Source: an uncultured Cellvibrionales bacterium
Lineage (GTDB): Bacteria > Pseudomonadota > Gammaproteobacteria > Pseudomonadales > Porticoccaceae
Length of the DNA: 63,463 nt
NCBI GenBank assembly: GCA_913062605.1
Contig: CAJXWQ010000008.1
Coordinates: forward strand, 1-63,463
Reading direction: 5' to 3'
Shown here: positions 17,986 to 27,698 of the stretch, piece by piece
Layout of the letters: the number at the start of each line of letters is the position of its first letter
How positions within the stretch are numbered: the first letter of the stretch is position 1
Program-made: the position numbers and the translations under genes
Notes under the pieces: generated by a model
What the model was told of the DNA's origin: nothing
Database searches by the model: none
The model's input: the letters and a program-made list of their open reading frames with translations, nothing else

Positions 17986-18815
17986 TTTACTGAACGGAGT
18001 TGCTGATTTATTTTTCGTTTCAACTTTCGTTTGATAGGCGTGGCTTGTTTAAAAATCTCAGCGGCCTTGTAGAACTCAAGAACACGCACATCGACAATAT
18101 TTGGTTCAAGGTAAATATCAGGAGACATGAGCGCAAGCTTTTCCCGAATAATACTCTTTTGCATGATCTGGTAGGTATTAAATACCGCCTCTGATAGTGA
18201 TGGGATTTTCTCGGAGACTGTTCGCTCACCAATAACATCAACGGCGATGGTCAGGTCACAATCCTTTGGCAAGATATCAAAAGGTACTGGGTTGACCGCA
18301 CCACCATCAATTAAAACCTGGTTTTTAATTTTAACTGGCTCAAATAGGCCGGGTAGGGACATGCTGGCTCTAATAGCGGGAATCAATGGCCCTGTTTTCA
18401 GTATGATTTGTTGACGATTCCAAAAATTTGATGCAACGACACTTAGTGGTATTTCCAGTTGGGAAAAGCGTGAGGCATGGACAGATTCAAACAAGTAGGT
18501 GAGTAGGTTTTCCACACGCAAGAGTCCACGGCCACGAAACTGAGGTGCAATAAAGTCCAGCCATTTAAAAATATGTTTTCGAGTCACAATATGCTTGAGT
18601 GATTCATTTTCTCGCAAGCTGAATTCAAGAAAAATAGCCTTCATTTCAGCGGTAGACATACCGGCGCAATACATGGCGCCAATCAATGCCCCTATACTGG
18701 TTCCCGTTATGAAAGAGGGCCGAAGATCCATTTCTTCCAAGGCCTCAAGTATCAATACGTGACTGATACCTTTTGCGCCACCACCGCCAAGTGCCAATCC
18801 AATTTTTTTCTTCAT
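17979..18815 (-). CDS. Patatin-like phospholipase
   Basis: Protein of 278 residues with the patatin fold: the Gly-rich oxyanion stretch ALGGGGAKG (residues 8-16), the nucleophile GTSIG (Ser near 40) and the aspartate of the dyad in DGGAVNPVP. It resembles the RssA/NTE-type soluble group of bacterial patatins, lipid acyl hydrolases of unknown substrate. No signal peptide is visible and the protein ends in a Lys/Arg-rich tail (KRKLKRKINQQLR). AAGGGAT precedes ATG 18815. The gene is convergent with the upstream hydrolase. Confidence 0.88.
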   Translation of the reverse strand: MKKKIGLALGGGGAKGISHVLILEALEEMDLRPSFITGTSIGALIGAMYCAGMSTAEMKAIFLEFSLRENESLKHIVTRKHIFKWLDFIAPQFRGRGLLRVENLLTYLFESVHASRFSQLEIPLSVVASNFWNRQQIILKTGPLIPAIRASMSLPGLFEPVKIKNQVLIDGGAVNPVPFDILPKDCDLTIAVDVIGERTVSEKIPSLSEAVFNTYQIMQKSIIREKLALMSPDIYLEPNIVDVRVLEFYKAAEIFKQATPIKRKLKRKINQQLRSVNQ

Positions 18816-18916
18816 ATCCCTTACATGATCACGGAGTTTTAGCCAGTATCAGTTGATTTAGAACAGAAATTCCGGTTTATTGCTGCGTACTCTTTAATAG
18901 TAGCTGGATATATCCT

Positions 18917-19648
18917 GTGACAGTTAATAATGACAAGATTATGCTTCATTCCTCTTGGTTAGAGGTGATCGGTGGTGAATTTGAACAGCCCTACATGGTG
19001 CAGTTAAAACAGTTTTTGAGTCAGGAAAAGGGCGGAGGTAAGGTCATTTATCCTGCCGGTTCAAACTGGTTTTCAGCATTTAATGAAACGCCATTTGACC
19101 AAGTGAAAGTAGTTATTCTGGGTCAAGATCCTTACCACGGCCCAAAGCAGGCTCATGGGCTTTGTTTCTCTGTGCTCCCTGGTGTAGCAATTCCTCCTTC
19201 ATTACGAAATATGTACAAGGAGCTACAGAGTGATGTGGGAGTACAACCACCGAATCATGGCTGCCTGACCCATTGGTCCAGGCAGGGTGTATTGCTACTT
19301 AATGCTACTTTGACTGTGGAGCAGGGGAATGCTGGTGCTCATCAGGGACAGGGTTGGGAACAGTTTACAGACCGCGCAGTACAAGCGTTGAATGAGCAGC
19401 GCGAAGGTTTGGTGTTTATGTTGTGGGGCAGTTATGCCCAGAAGAAAGGTGCTTTTATTGATACGAGCAAACACTTGGTATTAAAGGCCCCTCACCCCTC
19501 ACCACTTTCTGCCTACCGAGGTTTTTTAGGTTGCAGGCATTTTTCTCAAGCTAATAAATTCCTTCAACAGCAAGGAGCCGGACCCATTGACTGGCAGTTG
19601 CCGTCTTTAGAGGTGGCGGAGGCACAATTAGCCTCTGATACCTCCTAA
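18917..19648 (+). CDS. ung: Uracil-DNA glycosylase
   Basis: Family 1 UDG of 243 residues that removes uracil from DNA as the first step of base excision repair. The water-activating motif GQDPYHG includes D71 (residues 69-75). The DNA-intercalation loop is [12 protein letters not shown], with H193. FMLWGSYA holds the uracil-binding region. GTG start. It is a single gene between a patatin and a flavin oxidoreductase, with no sign of an operon. Confidence 0.97.
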   Translation: MTVNNDKIMLHSSWLEVIGGEFEQPYMVQLKQFLSQEKGGGKVIYPAGSNWFSAFNETPFDQVKVVILGQDPYHGPKQAHGLCFSVLPGVAIPPSLRNMYKELQSDVGVQPPNHGCLTHWSRQGVLLLNATLTVEQGNAGAHQGQGWEQFTDRAVQALNEQREGLVFMLWGSYAQKKGAFIDTSKHLVLKAPHPSPLSAYRGFLGCRHFSQANKFLQQQGAGPIDWQLPSLEVAEAQLASDTS

Positions 19649-19927
19649 CTCCTTGTAATAGAGGGGTTTCAGGTGCGCGAGGAAGGTCGTATTTCGAGGT
19701 AATGTACCACATGCTGGATCACTTGTATCACTGAAGTCTGTACAGGGTGTTCTAGAGATTGATGCAGGGAATTGAATCCCCACCCCTCCCAAAGGTCGTG
19801 TTTTGTGAGTTATTAGATAGACCCATTGACATGTCGGACGGGTGAAAACCAATTTAGGGCGAAAGGCCAGGCGAGCTGAACTCTATCAATAAAGCCTGAG
19901 TGCTCTAATAACAATAGGTTCATTTAA

Positions 19928-20992
19928 TTAGCGATATGCACTGTAGAAGTTCTTTAGCGGGTCTCTCTCTGATAGAGACTGAATTATATTCTCTGCAAGC
20001 TTTTTTCCGCTTAACCATGCACCCTCAACGCTACCTTTATTCAACCAATCAGCACAAATACCTAGATTATTTTCCTTGTCCCAAGCAAAAGTCATATCTA
20101 ATGGAGGTGTTGCTTCCGCATAGCGCCAAAGATGCGCTTGATGTTGGTCAGGAAGAGAGCCCCCAAGGCCTAAAAACTCTTTTATCAATAAGTCTGCAAC
20201 GTCCTCTGCGGGGGTATTAAGATGTAATTCACTCCACTCTGATGTTGCGTGAAGCACCCAGGTTTCATTGCTACCTCTTTCTGGTTTGCTATTATTCTTG
20301 GCAATCCACCTTAGTGGACCTTTATTGACGAAGGCAGCATCAAATTTTAAGTCTACTTTTTCATTGAAATTGAGTATGACAGCCCAAGATCCAGACATTT
20401 TTGCATCTTGAGTAATCCCCGTGAGTACGGGTGAGAAGTCCTTGAAAATTTTGGTTGCTTGGGGCGCAGGAATAGTCGCTATTACAGTATTGAAGCTACT
20501 TTTTATGATGCCATTTTCATTACTTTTTAGTGACCACCTAGGGTAACTTTGAGGTCTAATACATATAGATTCTATAGTTGTGTTTAGGTTGATAGAAAGC
20601 CCCATAGAGACAAATTTAGCCGGTGTTGTCATATTTGGAATACCAACAAAGCGTTCTACATGGTCCGTAGTTTTGGTGGATTGTTCGTCACCAAAAACAG
20701 ATATGTCTGGAGTCCATAACTGTGCAACACCTGCATTAACCCACTTAGCTACCTCCTTTTTGAATTCAGGATGCGTTGCAGTGAAATATTGGGCTCCATG
20801 GTCAAATTCTGAGTATTCATTTCGTCTGGTAGCCATTCGTCCAGATAGGTTAGACCCTTTGTCAAATAGCTCAACAATAAAACCAGCTTGTGTGAGAGTC
20901 TTAGCACAAGAAAGCCCTGAAATCCCTGCACCAATAATACCAACAGATTTAGTTTTTAATCGCGGAGCTGTACTGTCCATGACCCTGACCAC
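19928..20992 (-). CDS. FAD-dependent amine oxidase-like (renalase-type) oxidoreductase
   Basis: Flavoprotein of 354 residues. A Rossmann GxGxxG motif (VGIIGAGISGLSCAKTL, about residues 17-33) is followed by the acidic end of strand 2 (ELFDKG) and the GRMATRR loop, then FDHGAQYFTATHPEF. This matches the bacterial renalase-like COG3380 family. Related enzymes oxidise dihydropyridine isomers of NAD(P)H; here the substrate is not known. The GTG start at 20992 is preceded by GGAGGTACTC. The gene lies alone. Confidence 0.82.
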   Translation of the reverse strand: MVRVMDSTAPRLKTKSVGIIGAGISGLSCAKTLTQAGFIVELFDKGSNLSGRMATRRNEYSEFDHGAQYFTATHPEFKKEVAKWVNAGVAQLWTPDISVFGDEQSTKTTDHVERFVGIPNMTTPAKFVSMGLSINLNTTIESICIRPQSYPRWSLKSNENGIIKSSFNTVIATIPAPQATKIFKDFSPVLTGITQDAKMSGSWAVILNFNEKVDLKFDAAFVNKGPLRWIAKNNSKPERGSNETWVLHATSEWSELHLNTPAEDVADLLIKEFLGLGGSLPDQHQAHLWRYAEATPPLDMTFAWDKENNLGICADWLNKGSVEGAWLSGKKLAENIIQSLSERDPLKNFYSAYR

Positions 20993-21117
20993 TAAGAGTA
21001 CCTCCGTTGATTAGTTTACTTTCAGATTTCAGTATACTGAGTCTTATTCTGGTTTTAAAACTAATGTCATTGCTATTGATGCCTAAATGCTAATTAACAA
21101 GTCCGGTGGCCTTTTAA

Positions 21118-21534
21118 CTAGTGATGATCAACTTTGAGAGGAGGGTGGTTAGCTTTGGCTCTCAGCCAGTTAAGTCCCTGCAGAACAGATTTCTTAGCGA
21201 CGATTCGCCGCTCAAGATTATATTTCCCTGGATAATCGAGCAACAATAGCCCAACGGCAATGGTCAAAAGCCCTTGCCCGGGGAGAAACAGCATAAGTAG
21301 CCCACCGAAAAGTAATAGTAAGCCAAGTAGATTTTTCCCAAGTAATAGGCATAGTCGGATGACGGGGTGCTGTTGCTTCATCTGGGCGGGGTGGCGGCGG
21401 CTATGTAGAAAATAATCTTCAGGAATCATTGATACCAGCCAAGGTAAGGCAACTAAGCTGCCAACAAAGGTAATCAATGAAATGACACTGAGCCAGGTGA
21501 GTAGTGTTTGGTGTTCAGTGAGCCATTCAAACAT
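21118..21534 (-). CDS. PGPGW-type small membrane protein
   Basis: Protein of 138 residues with an N-terminal membrane helix (about 12-33), a polar loop rich in His and Arg (HSRRHPAQMKQQH), and two close hydrophobic segments around LLMLFLPGQGLLTIAVGLLLLDYPGK. The PGxG turn between the helices is the mark of the PGPGW family, whose function is not known. It lies between the renalase-like gene and ygfZ, in the same direction as both. Confidence 0.75.
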   Translation of the reverse strand: MFEWLTEHQTLLTWLSVISLITFVGSLVALPWLVSMIPEDYFLHSRRHPAQMKQQHPVIRLCLLLGKNLLGLLLLFGGLLMLFLPGQGLLTIAVGLLLLDYPGKYNLERRIVAKKSVLQGLNWLRAKANHPPLKVDHH

Positions 21535-21686
21535 TTAGTATTCTTGTCGATATCTGGTGCGGATTACGTACAGTGTAACAGTCATTGTGTCGGTTCACCT
21601 TCAACCCTATGACGTCTATTTTTACTCAATCTTGCTCTTTATAGTTTGCTTTATAGATAAACAATAACATTTTGATATATATTGAT

Positions 21687-22676
21687 TTATTCGACCAAAT
21701 CATAAGGTAGAGTCTGTTGCTTGACAGTCTGTTCTGGTGCCTCACCTATGATTAATGTGTCTGACTTTGAGGCTTCATCTGTCAGCACTACCAGTAATTC
21801 CTGATGGTTGTTATCGACATTGGCTGCTTGAACGATATTGCCGATACTTTGTTTCTGGGTTGGTAAATAACAGGGTGTTCCAGGTGTCGGTAATAGTGAT
21901 GAATCTGTTGTCAGCCGATACATTCTACGTTTTAGTTTGCCAAGGTATTTCATTCTGGCAACGACTTCCTGTCCCGTGTAACACCCCTTTTTGAAGCTGA
22001 TGCCTTCAATAGCCTGTAGGTTGAGCATTTGAGGGACAAACATGGCGACAGTTTCAGTTTGTACATGACCGAGCCCCGCCCGAATATCTTGCAAGTGCCA
22101 AAATTCATTGCCGATGGGAGTGGCTTTAGTCGAGAGCTGTTGCCAAACAGGGATAGCATCTTCAGTGGGTACGATTAACAACTGACGGCCGTCACTCAAT
22201 GGATAGTGGTAGCTGGCTGGAATATTGCTGGCAAGTGTTTCAGCCTCTTCTCCACAAATACCGATCAGTTGATAGCCCTCGCTAGCATCAAGCAACTGGG
22301 TTTTGAAGAAGGCTGAATATTTGGATAGTTCATCAATATTTTGCTGGACTAGCCGGTGATTCATTACTAGTAATAACTGATCTTCACTGGGTTGGCATAA
22401 CAGGAAGTCTGTCAGTGCTCTTCCCTTGGGATTACAGCGGGCTCCAATTAGGCTATGGCCCAGACTAAGTTGCTGAACATCACATGTTACCTGTCCTTGC
22501 AGGAAGCGAGCAGAGTCCGCTCCCTTAACAGACAGCAGACCGAGATGGATCAGTGGCGTGATAGTTGTGTTGCTTTCCAGACCTGGATAGTCACCGGGTT
22601 TTTCACCAAAAGAGATGGCGTTTTGCTCAACAATAGAAGCACCCTGTTGGTGCAAAAAAGAATGCCAGCTGTTCAT
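21687..22676 (-). CDS. ygfZ: Folate-binding protein YgfZ
   Basis: Protein of 329 residues of the YgfZ/GcvT-like group, a tetrahydrofolate-binding helper for iron-sulfur enzymes such as MiaB and succinate dehydrogenase. The signature K-G-C-Y-T-G-Q-E-V-V-A-R is present, followed by KRRMYRL. The early RFLQGQVTCDV is also typical. It is divergent from sdhE, the same arrangement as ygfZ-ygfY in enterics and pseudomonads. Confidence 0.95.
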   Translation of the reverse strand: MNSWHSFLHQQGASIVEQNAISFGEKPGDYPGLESNTTITPLIHLGLLSVKGADSARFLQGQVTCDVQQLSLGHSLIGARCNPKGRALTDFLLCQPSEDQLLLVMNHRLVQQNIDELSKYSAFFKTQLLDASEGYQLIGICGEEAETLASNIPASYHYPLSDGRQLLIVPTEDAIPVWQQLSTKATPIGNEFWHLQDIRAGLGHVQTETVAMFVPQMLNLQAIEGISFKKGCYTGQEVVARMKYLGKLKRRMYRLTTDSSLLPTPGTPCYLPTQKQSIGNIVQAANVDNNHQELLVVLTDEASKSDTLIIGEAPEQTVKQQTLPYDLVE

Positions 22677-22776
22677 ATTTATCCCAGTGTAGAGAAGCCA
22701 GATATCTTAGTGGGTAAACTGGAGCAGTTCCACTATAATGGCCGTCCTTTTTAGCATGAGAAGATAGGTAGCGTAG

Positions 22777-23022
22777 ATGGATAGGAACCGACTTTTTTGG
22801 GCGAGCCGACGGGGTATGCTTGAATTGGATCTGGTATTGCTGCCTTTTCTTGAGAAAATTTACCCAACGCTGGAACAGGAAGACAAAGAGCGTTACTGGC
22901 GTCTTCTCGATTCAGAGGATCAGGATATGTTTGGTTGGTTTCTTCGACGAGAAGACCCAGAAGATTCCGACTTGCAAAGGATAGTGCAGATCATTCGTGA
23001 CACTCGATCACAAACCCGTTGA
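22777..23022 (+). CDS. sdhE: FAD assembly factor SdhE
   Basis: Protein of 81 residues of the SdhE/YgfY family, which helps attach FAD covalently to succinate dehydrogenase. The RGMLELD motif (residues 13-19 region) is the conserved flavinylation surface, followed by the helical LLPFLEKIYPTLEQEDKERYWRLL and FGWFLRRE. It overlaps the next gene by 26 bp and is divergent from ygfZ. Confidence 0.95.
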   Translation: MDRNRLFWASRRGMLELDLVLLPFLEKIYPTLEQEDKERYWRLLDSEDQDMFGWFLRREDPEDSDLQRIVQIIRDTRSQTR

Positions 23023-23422
23023 GGTTAATTTTCAACGATCAAGGTTTCTTTTACTCTGGATAATGGTCATCCATTGTCTTACCTCGGCAGCACTCTTATC
23101 ACTAGGGCTGCCCATTTTATTCGTTGTCCCCTTGTTGGTTATCATTTTAGTGGGTTTTTGCGTCTCTTTTCGACGGTGGCGTAACCCTGCTTGGCAAACA
23201 GTAATCTGTGATGAAGGATGCTGGGTTTTAAAAGGTGGCGCGGGTGTGCAGGAAGTTAGCCTTCGTTGGTTTTACCATTTTGGACAACTGATGGTATTGG
23301 GCTTTCAGTACGGGAAAGATGGAAAGGTGACGATTCCATTGTTCTCTGATGGCGCTAGCTCCAATCAATTAAGGCAGCTTCGGCAGGTATTGTTACTGAC
23401 TACACCTGCAAGTTCTAACTAG
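22997..23422 (+). CDS. YgfX (CptA)-like membrane protein
   Basis: Protein of 141 residues with two adjacent membrane helices near the N-terminus (about residues 16-50: [20 protein letters not shown] and [19 protein letters not shown]). A soluble beta-rich tail follows ([21 protein letters not shown]). This layout, and the place just after sdhE, are those of YgfX, described as a toxin partner of SdhE or a flavinylation-linked membrane protein. The sequence itself is weakly conserved. GTG start inside sdhE. It ends 4 bp into the convergent nadB. Confidence 0.72.
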   Translation: MTLDHKPVEVNFQRSRFLLLWIMVIHCLTSAALLSLGLPILFVVPLLVIILVGFCVSFRRWRNPAWQTVICDEGCWVLKGGAGVQEVSLRWFYHFGQLMVLGFQYGKDGKVTIPLFSDGASSNQLRQLRQVLLLTTPASSN

Positions 23423-25041
23423 TCTTTATTGACAACAATATTCTGTCCCGCATAGTTGATGGGAACCATGATGGTGTCCTTGGCAATGGGTGAGGTTTTG
23501 GGATAATCGAGTGTGTAGTGAAGGCCTCGGCTTTCTTTACGTTGTTTGGCACACCGAATGATAAGTTCTGCTACTAGGACTAGGTTGCGAAGTTCCAATA
23601 GATCCCGGCTGATTTTATAATTACTGTAATAATCTTGGATTTCTTTTTGTAGTAATTCGGCGCGATGCTTAGCCCGTTCCAGTCGTTTTTGAGTGCGAAC
23701 AATGCCTACATAGTCCCACATGAACCGCCGCAGCTCATCCCAGTTGTGTGATATCACCACGTCTTCGTCAGAATGAGTAACCCGGCTTTCATCCCAGGGT
23801 CTAGCTGATTCGGGCTCAGGGATAGTTTCAATTGTCTGATCGATGGCAGCTGCTGCGGAGCGCCCATAAACAACACATTCCACTAAGGAGTTGCTGGCCA
23901 TACGATTCGCGCCATGTAAGCCTGTAAATGCTGTTTCTCCTATAGCGTATAGGTTCCAGAGGTCAGTTTGTCCCATCTTATTGACCATGATACCGCCGCA
24001 GGTGTAGTGAGCGGCTGGCACTACAGGGATAGGTTCTTTGGTGATATCGATACCGTAAGCTAGGCATTGGGCTTTAACGGTGGGGAAATGGCTTTCAATA
24101 AATTCAGCCGGCTTATGGGTAATGTCTAAATAGACACAGTCACTCCCCAACCGTTTCATTTCATGGTCAATGGCACGGGCGACTATGTCTCGAGGTGCGA
24201 GTTCAGCTTTTGAGTGGAACTTCGTCATGAAGCGCTCACCGTCAGGCAATCTTAAGTAGGCCCCTTCACCCCGGAGTGCTTCGGTCATTAAAAAAGCCTT
24301 GGCATTGGGGTGATAGAGACAGGTGGGGTGGAATTGATTGAATTCCATATTGGCCACCCGACAACCACGGCGCCACGCGACAGCGATGCCATCGCCAGTA
24401 GCTCCATCTGGATTGCTTGTATAGAGGTAAGCTTTGCTGGCGCCGCCGGTTGCCAGTATCACAACTTTGGCTTGAAAAACACAGACACGGTCACTCTGGG
24501 TATCAAGGACGTAGGCACCAGTACATCGAATTCGGCTTGAATTTTTGTCAGCCTGAGTGATCAGGTCGACAATGACATGATGTTCAAATAATTCAATGTT
24601 ACTACGTTCTGCCACCCTGTCAGATAGTGAGGTGGACACCTCTTTGCCCGTTGCGTCGGCTGTGTGCAGTATTCTGCGGTGACTGTGCCCGCCTTCCTGG
24701 GTTAAGTGATACTCAGCGTTGTTATGATTTTGAGTGAATTGGACGCCTTGCTCTATCAGCCAGTGAATAGCTTCCGGGCCATTTTCAACCGTATATTTAA
24801 CCGCATCTTCATGGCAGAGGCCGGCACCTGCAGCGAGCGTGTCTTGAAAGTGAGCATCCGTTGAATCTTCATTATCGAAAACAGCGGCGATGCCCCCTTG
24901 GGCAAACCAAGTTGAGCCTGACTTTATTGAGCTCTTGCTGAGTAGGGCAATCCGGTGCTTGTCGGCCAGTTGCAGGGCAACTGTCATTCCCGCAGCACCG
25001 CTTCCAATGACAAGGACATCATGGTTATAGGATTTATTCAT
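23419..25041 (-). CDS. nadB: L-aspartate oxidase
   Basis: Flavoenzyme that makes iminoaspartate for NAD synthesis. The chosen start at 25041 ([19 protein letters not shown]) gives 540 residues, the E. coli length. The 12 extra residues up to 25077 lack a ribosome site and do not look conserved. FAD motif [34 protein letters not shown], and the catalytic region with [24 protein letters not shown] and HYTCGGI are present. It is divergent from rpoE, as in E. coli and Pseudomonas. Confidence 0.96.
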   Translation of the reverse strand: MNKSYNHDVLVIGSGAAGMTVALQLADKHRIALLSKSSIKSGSTWFAQGGIAAVFDNEDSTDAHFQDTLAAGAGLCHEDAVKYTVENGPEAIHWLIEQGVQFTQNHNNAEYHLTQEGGHSHRRILHTADATGKEVSTSLSDRVAERSNIELFEHHVIVDLITQADKNSSRIRCTGAYVLDTQSDRVCVFQAKVVILATGGASKAYLYTSNPDGATGDGIAVAWRRGCRVANMEFNQFHPTCLYHPNAKAFLMTEALRGEGAYLRLPDGERFMTKFHSKAELAPRDIVARAIDHEMKRLGSDCVYLDITHKPAEFIESHFPTVKAQCLAYGIDITKEPIPVVPAAHYTCGGIMVNKMGQTDLWNLYAIGETAFTGLHGANRMASNSLVECVVYGRSAAAAIDQTIETIPEPESARPWDESRVTHSDEDVVISHNWDELRRFMWDYVGIVRTQKRLERAKHRAELLQKEIQDYYSNYKISRDLLELRNLVLVAELIIRCAKQRKESRGLHYTLDYPKTSPIAKDTIMVPINYAGQNIVVNKD

Positions 25042-25133
25042 TTGCGGCCCCGGTACCTCAAAATCCGTGGGTGGCATGATAGTATAGCGGGGAAAAAATA
25101 AATACTGGTGTCATTTTAGTTAATTGAGAATGC

Positions 25134-25160
25134 GAACTAATTACAGATCAGGCGGTCTAG
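25134..25160 (+). promoter_or_regulatory. Probable sigma-E/AlgU promoter of the rpoE operon
   Basis: GAACTA (25134-25139) and GTCTAG (25155-25160) resemble the GAACTT and TCTGA elements of sigma-E promoters. They are separated by 15 bp (16-17 bp between the core AACT and TCTA). It sits 40 bp before the rpoE start and would allow the sigma factor to control its own operon. Confidence 0.5.
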
Positions 25161-25199
25161 CAACCTGCCATATTTGATGGTGTGGGGATTGGAGTAGTT

Positions 25200-25784
25200 A
25201 TGGGAGCCGAGCAGGCAAAAGATACAGATAAGCAGTTAGTTGCTCGTGTCCAAAAAGGTGACAAGAGGGCATTTGACCTGCTTGTGCTGAAATATCAGTA
25301 CAAGGTGCATGCCATTGTCAGCCGTTATATCAAGGACTTTGACGAAGTTAACGATGTAGTGCAGGAAGCTTTCATCAAAGCTTATCGGGCACTGGCCAAG
25401 TTTCGTGGCGAAAGTGCGTTCTATACATGGCTCTATCGTATTGCGGTAAATACTGCCAAAAACTATTTGGTTGCTCGTAACCGTCGCCCACCAGCGAGTG
25501 ATGTGGATGCTGGTGATGCAGATTATTACGAGGGTGGACAGAGGCTTCAGGATATTGATTCTCCAGAGAACCTGCTTTATCGAGATGAGCTTGAGGCTGT
25601 CGTCGACCAGTCTATTAGAGATTTACCTGAAGATCTTCGTACTGCGGTAACTTTACGTGAATTTGAAGGTCTCAGTTATGAGGAAATTGCTGAGGTGATG
25701 GATTGTCCGGTTGGGACTGTGAGGTCGAGAATATTTCGAGCTCGAGAGGCCATTGATGAAAAGGTTAGGGCATTAGGAAATTAA
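25200..25784 (+). CDS. rpoE: RNA polymerase sigma-E factor (RpoE/AlgU)
   Basis: ECF sigma factor. The chosen ATG at 25200 (194 residues) follows GGAG; the longer GTG start at 25182 is less likely. Region 2 is DKRAFDLLVLKYQYKVHAIVSRYIKDFDEVNDVVQEAFIKAYRA with the -10 binding helix RGESAFYTWLYRIAVNTAKNY. Region 4 is EDLRTAVTLREFEGLSYEEIAEVMDCPVGTVRSRIFRARE. It controls the envelope stress response. First gene of rpoE-rseA-rseB-rseC-mucD. Confidence 0.97.
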   Translation: MGAEQAKDTDKQLVARVQKGDKRAFDLLVLKYQYKVHAIVSRYIKDFDEVNDVVQEAFIKAYRALAKFRGESAFYTWLYRIAVNTAKNYLVARNRRPPASDVDAGDADYYEGGQRLQDIDSPENLLYRDELEAVVDQSIRDLPEDLRTAVTLREFEGLSYEEIAEVMDCPVGTVRSRIFRAREAIDEKVRALGN

Positions 25785-25917
25785 TTTCCGAAGTTGTTGA
25801 ACCTTTTGTTCAGGCTCATGTCTCACAGCTAGTTTTTCGATAAACTACTAGGTAGTGTCAGGATTTAATTGGTGCCGCTTAGTGTTGGGGTAACAGTAAA
25901 CTGAGGTGACTGCAGGC

Positions 25918-26574
25918 ATGAGTGACAATAAAACTCAAATAAAAGAATCTCTGTCAGCGCTTATGGATGGCCAAGCTGATGAACTGGAAGTTCGTCGAGT
26001 ACTTAAAAGTGTTTCCGAAGATGATGAGTTGCGCGATACATGGCGCCGCCACCAAATGGCTGCAGCGGCCATGCGTCGAGAACTTCCCATGCAGGTGGTG
26101 GATTACTCTTCTGCAATTCGTAATGCCATCGAGCATGAGCCTAAACTTAGTAGTGAAACTGGTGTAAGGCGTCTTCTCAAGCCTTTAGGCCGTTTTGCCG
26201 TTGCGGCATCCGTTGCTGCAATCGCGATTATTGGCGTACAGCAGTATGATCAAACTGTAAATAAAACGGTTCCCTTGGCCTCTGTCGATGAAGTGCAAGT
26301 TGATTTAGGTGTGCCACAATTACGGACAGCGGCTGAATTCGGTATTCCTCCTGTCACCGCTCGCACGGTGAGTGCTTCCAATAATTCTGAACAGGGCTAC
26401 ACAGCACCTCGATCTGTCGTTCAGGTCAGTACTGTTGTGCCAGATCAGATAACACGTGAGCAGGTTCAGGCTTATCTCAATGAATTGATGTTACAGCACA
26501 CTGAACATGCAGCAATGAATACCAACCAAGGTATGCTGCCTTTTGCCCGTATGCCAACTGATCAGGGTCAGTGA
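25918..26574 (+). CDS. rseA: Anti-sigma-E factor RseA/MucA
   Basis: Protein of 218 residues. The cytoplasmic anti-sigma domain begins ESLSALMDGQADELEVRRVL and includes WRRHQMAAAAMR. One membrane helix (FAVAASVAAIAIIGVQQY, about residues 93-110) is followed by a periplasmic part where RseB binds. RseA holds RpoE at the membrane until cleaved by site-1 and site-2 proteases. ATG 25918 was chosen over the upstream GTG at 25906 by similarity of the N-terminus. Overlaps rseB by 4 bp. Confidence 0.92.
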   Translation: MSDNKTQIKESLSALMDGQADELEVRRVLKSVSEDDELRDTWRRHQMAAAAMRRELPMQVVDYSSAIRNAIEHEPKLSSETGVRRLLKPLGRFAVAASVAAIAIIGVQQYDQTVNKTVPLASVDEVQVDLGVPQLRTAAEFGIPPVTARTVSASNNSEQGYTAPRSVVQVSTVVPDQITREQVQAYLNELMLQHTEHAAMNTNQGMLPFARMPTDQGQ

Positions 26575-27566
26575 AAACCACATTATTAAAACCTAATCTA
26601 TTGACGTTTTTCTCAAGGTTATGTGCTGCGACTTGCCTCATGGTGGTCGCAGCCTCACCGTCTTTTGCTCTCGATGATATCCACTCCGTTACCAGTTTGC
26701 TAAAACGAATGGCCGAGGCCAATCGACAGATCAGCTATCAGGGGCTTTTCTCCTATGAACATGGTGGGGCCTTAAAAACTGTTAAGGTTTTTCATGCAGT
26801 ACGTGATGGTCAGGAGTTTGAGCGGATAATCCATCTTAGCGGGCCCAAGAGGGAGGTTGTACGGAGAGGGAATGACCTTAACTGTCAACGCCTCGGTGAT
26901 GCCATGCTAAGGGGTACTGCCTTGGGTATAGCCAACATCTCTCGCGGCCATCTGGAGAATCATTATGATCTCTACATTAAAGGTAATGAACGAGTTGCAG
27001 GGCGTGAGGTGACCATTGTTCATGTTGTACCTAAAGACGATTTTCGTTATGGGTATGTGTTGGGCATTGATAAAGAAACTGGGCTCTTACTTCAATCCAT
27101 GTTGATCGGTAGCAACAAACGGGTATTAGAACGATTTCAGTTTGTGGATATCTCGATTGGTATCCTGATTGATGATATGGCGCTGGAGCCAACTGATACA
27201 ACGCATCATATGGCCTCTTTAGATGCATCACCCTGTCTAGATGCCATGACGCACTCTTCGGCATCTACGGTTCGCCAGTGGCAAACTTCATGGTTGCCAC
27301 CTGGTTTTGCAATGGCGGGTTTTCATCGATCTGCCGAAACAGGCCGTGAAACACTGGTCTTCACTGATGGCCTTGCCGTATTTTCAATATTTATTGATTC
27401 AGGTGAAGCGGCAAATTTGCCAATAATACAGGCCCAGCGTGGTGCTACGGTTGCCTTCCTAATTCGCATGGATATTGAGAGTAATAACTATGCTATCTGT
27501 GTTGTTGGTGAAATCCCTATTAAAGCAGCCAAGCAAGTGGCTGAGTCTATGACTCGATTACAGTAG
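26571..27566 (+). CDS. rseB: Sigma-E regulatory protein RseB/MucB
   Basis: Periplasmic protein of 331 residues with a signal peptide (LTFFSRLCAATCLMVVAASPSFA). A LolA/LppX-like N-terminal domain (MAEANRQISYQGLFSYEHGG, with FERIIHLSGPKREVVRRG) and a smaller C-terminal domain (SWLPPGFAMAGFHRSAETGRETLVFTDGLAVFSIF) follow, as in MucB. It shields RseA from cleavage and senses lipopolysaccharide. The GTG start overlaps the rseA stop, so the pair is translationally coupled. Confidence 0.95.
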   Translation: MKTTLLKPNLLTFFSRLCAATCLMVVAASPSFALDDIHSVTSLLKRMAEANRQISYQGLFSYEHGGALKTVKVFHAVRDGQEFERIIHLSGPKREVVRRGNDLNCQRLGDAMLRGTALGIANISRGHLENHYDLYIKGNERVAGREVTIVHVVPKDDFRYGYVLGIDKETGLLLQSMLIGSNKRVLERFQFVDISIGILIDDMALEPTDTTHHMASLDASPCLDAMTHSSASTVRQWQTSWLPPGFAMAGFHRSAETGRETLVFTDGLAVFSIFIDSGEAANLPIIQAQRGATVAFLIRMDIESNNYAICVVGEIPIKAAKQVAESMTRLQ

Positions 27567-27698
27567 CCCTCGCGTAGTGTTCACGAAGGGCAGTTGAGTG
27601 CTAGGGCTAGGGGGATATATTTATAGAAGCCCCCCTAACGCTTAGTGTTAAAGACCGATTACAATGGTTGAGTCAGTTTGAATTAAGAGAATATTTCA

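Noticed and set aside
19760-19790. tRNA-like T-arm (GGGATTCAATTCCC on the minus strand)
   Set aside because: Stem does not pair properly around a seven-base loop and no anticodon arm, acceptor stem or CCA could be found.
27600-27650. G/C-rich inverted repeat between rseB and rseC
   Set aside because: AGGGGG/CCCCCCT could pair, but there is a long loop and no T run, so it is not a convincing terminator.
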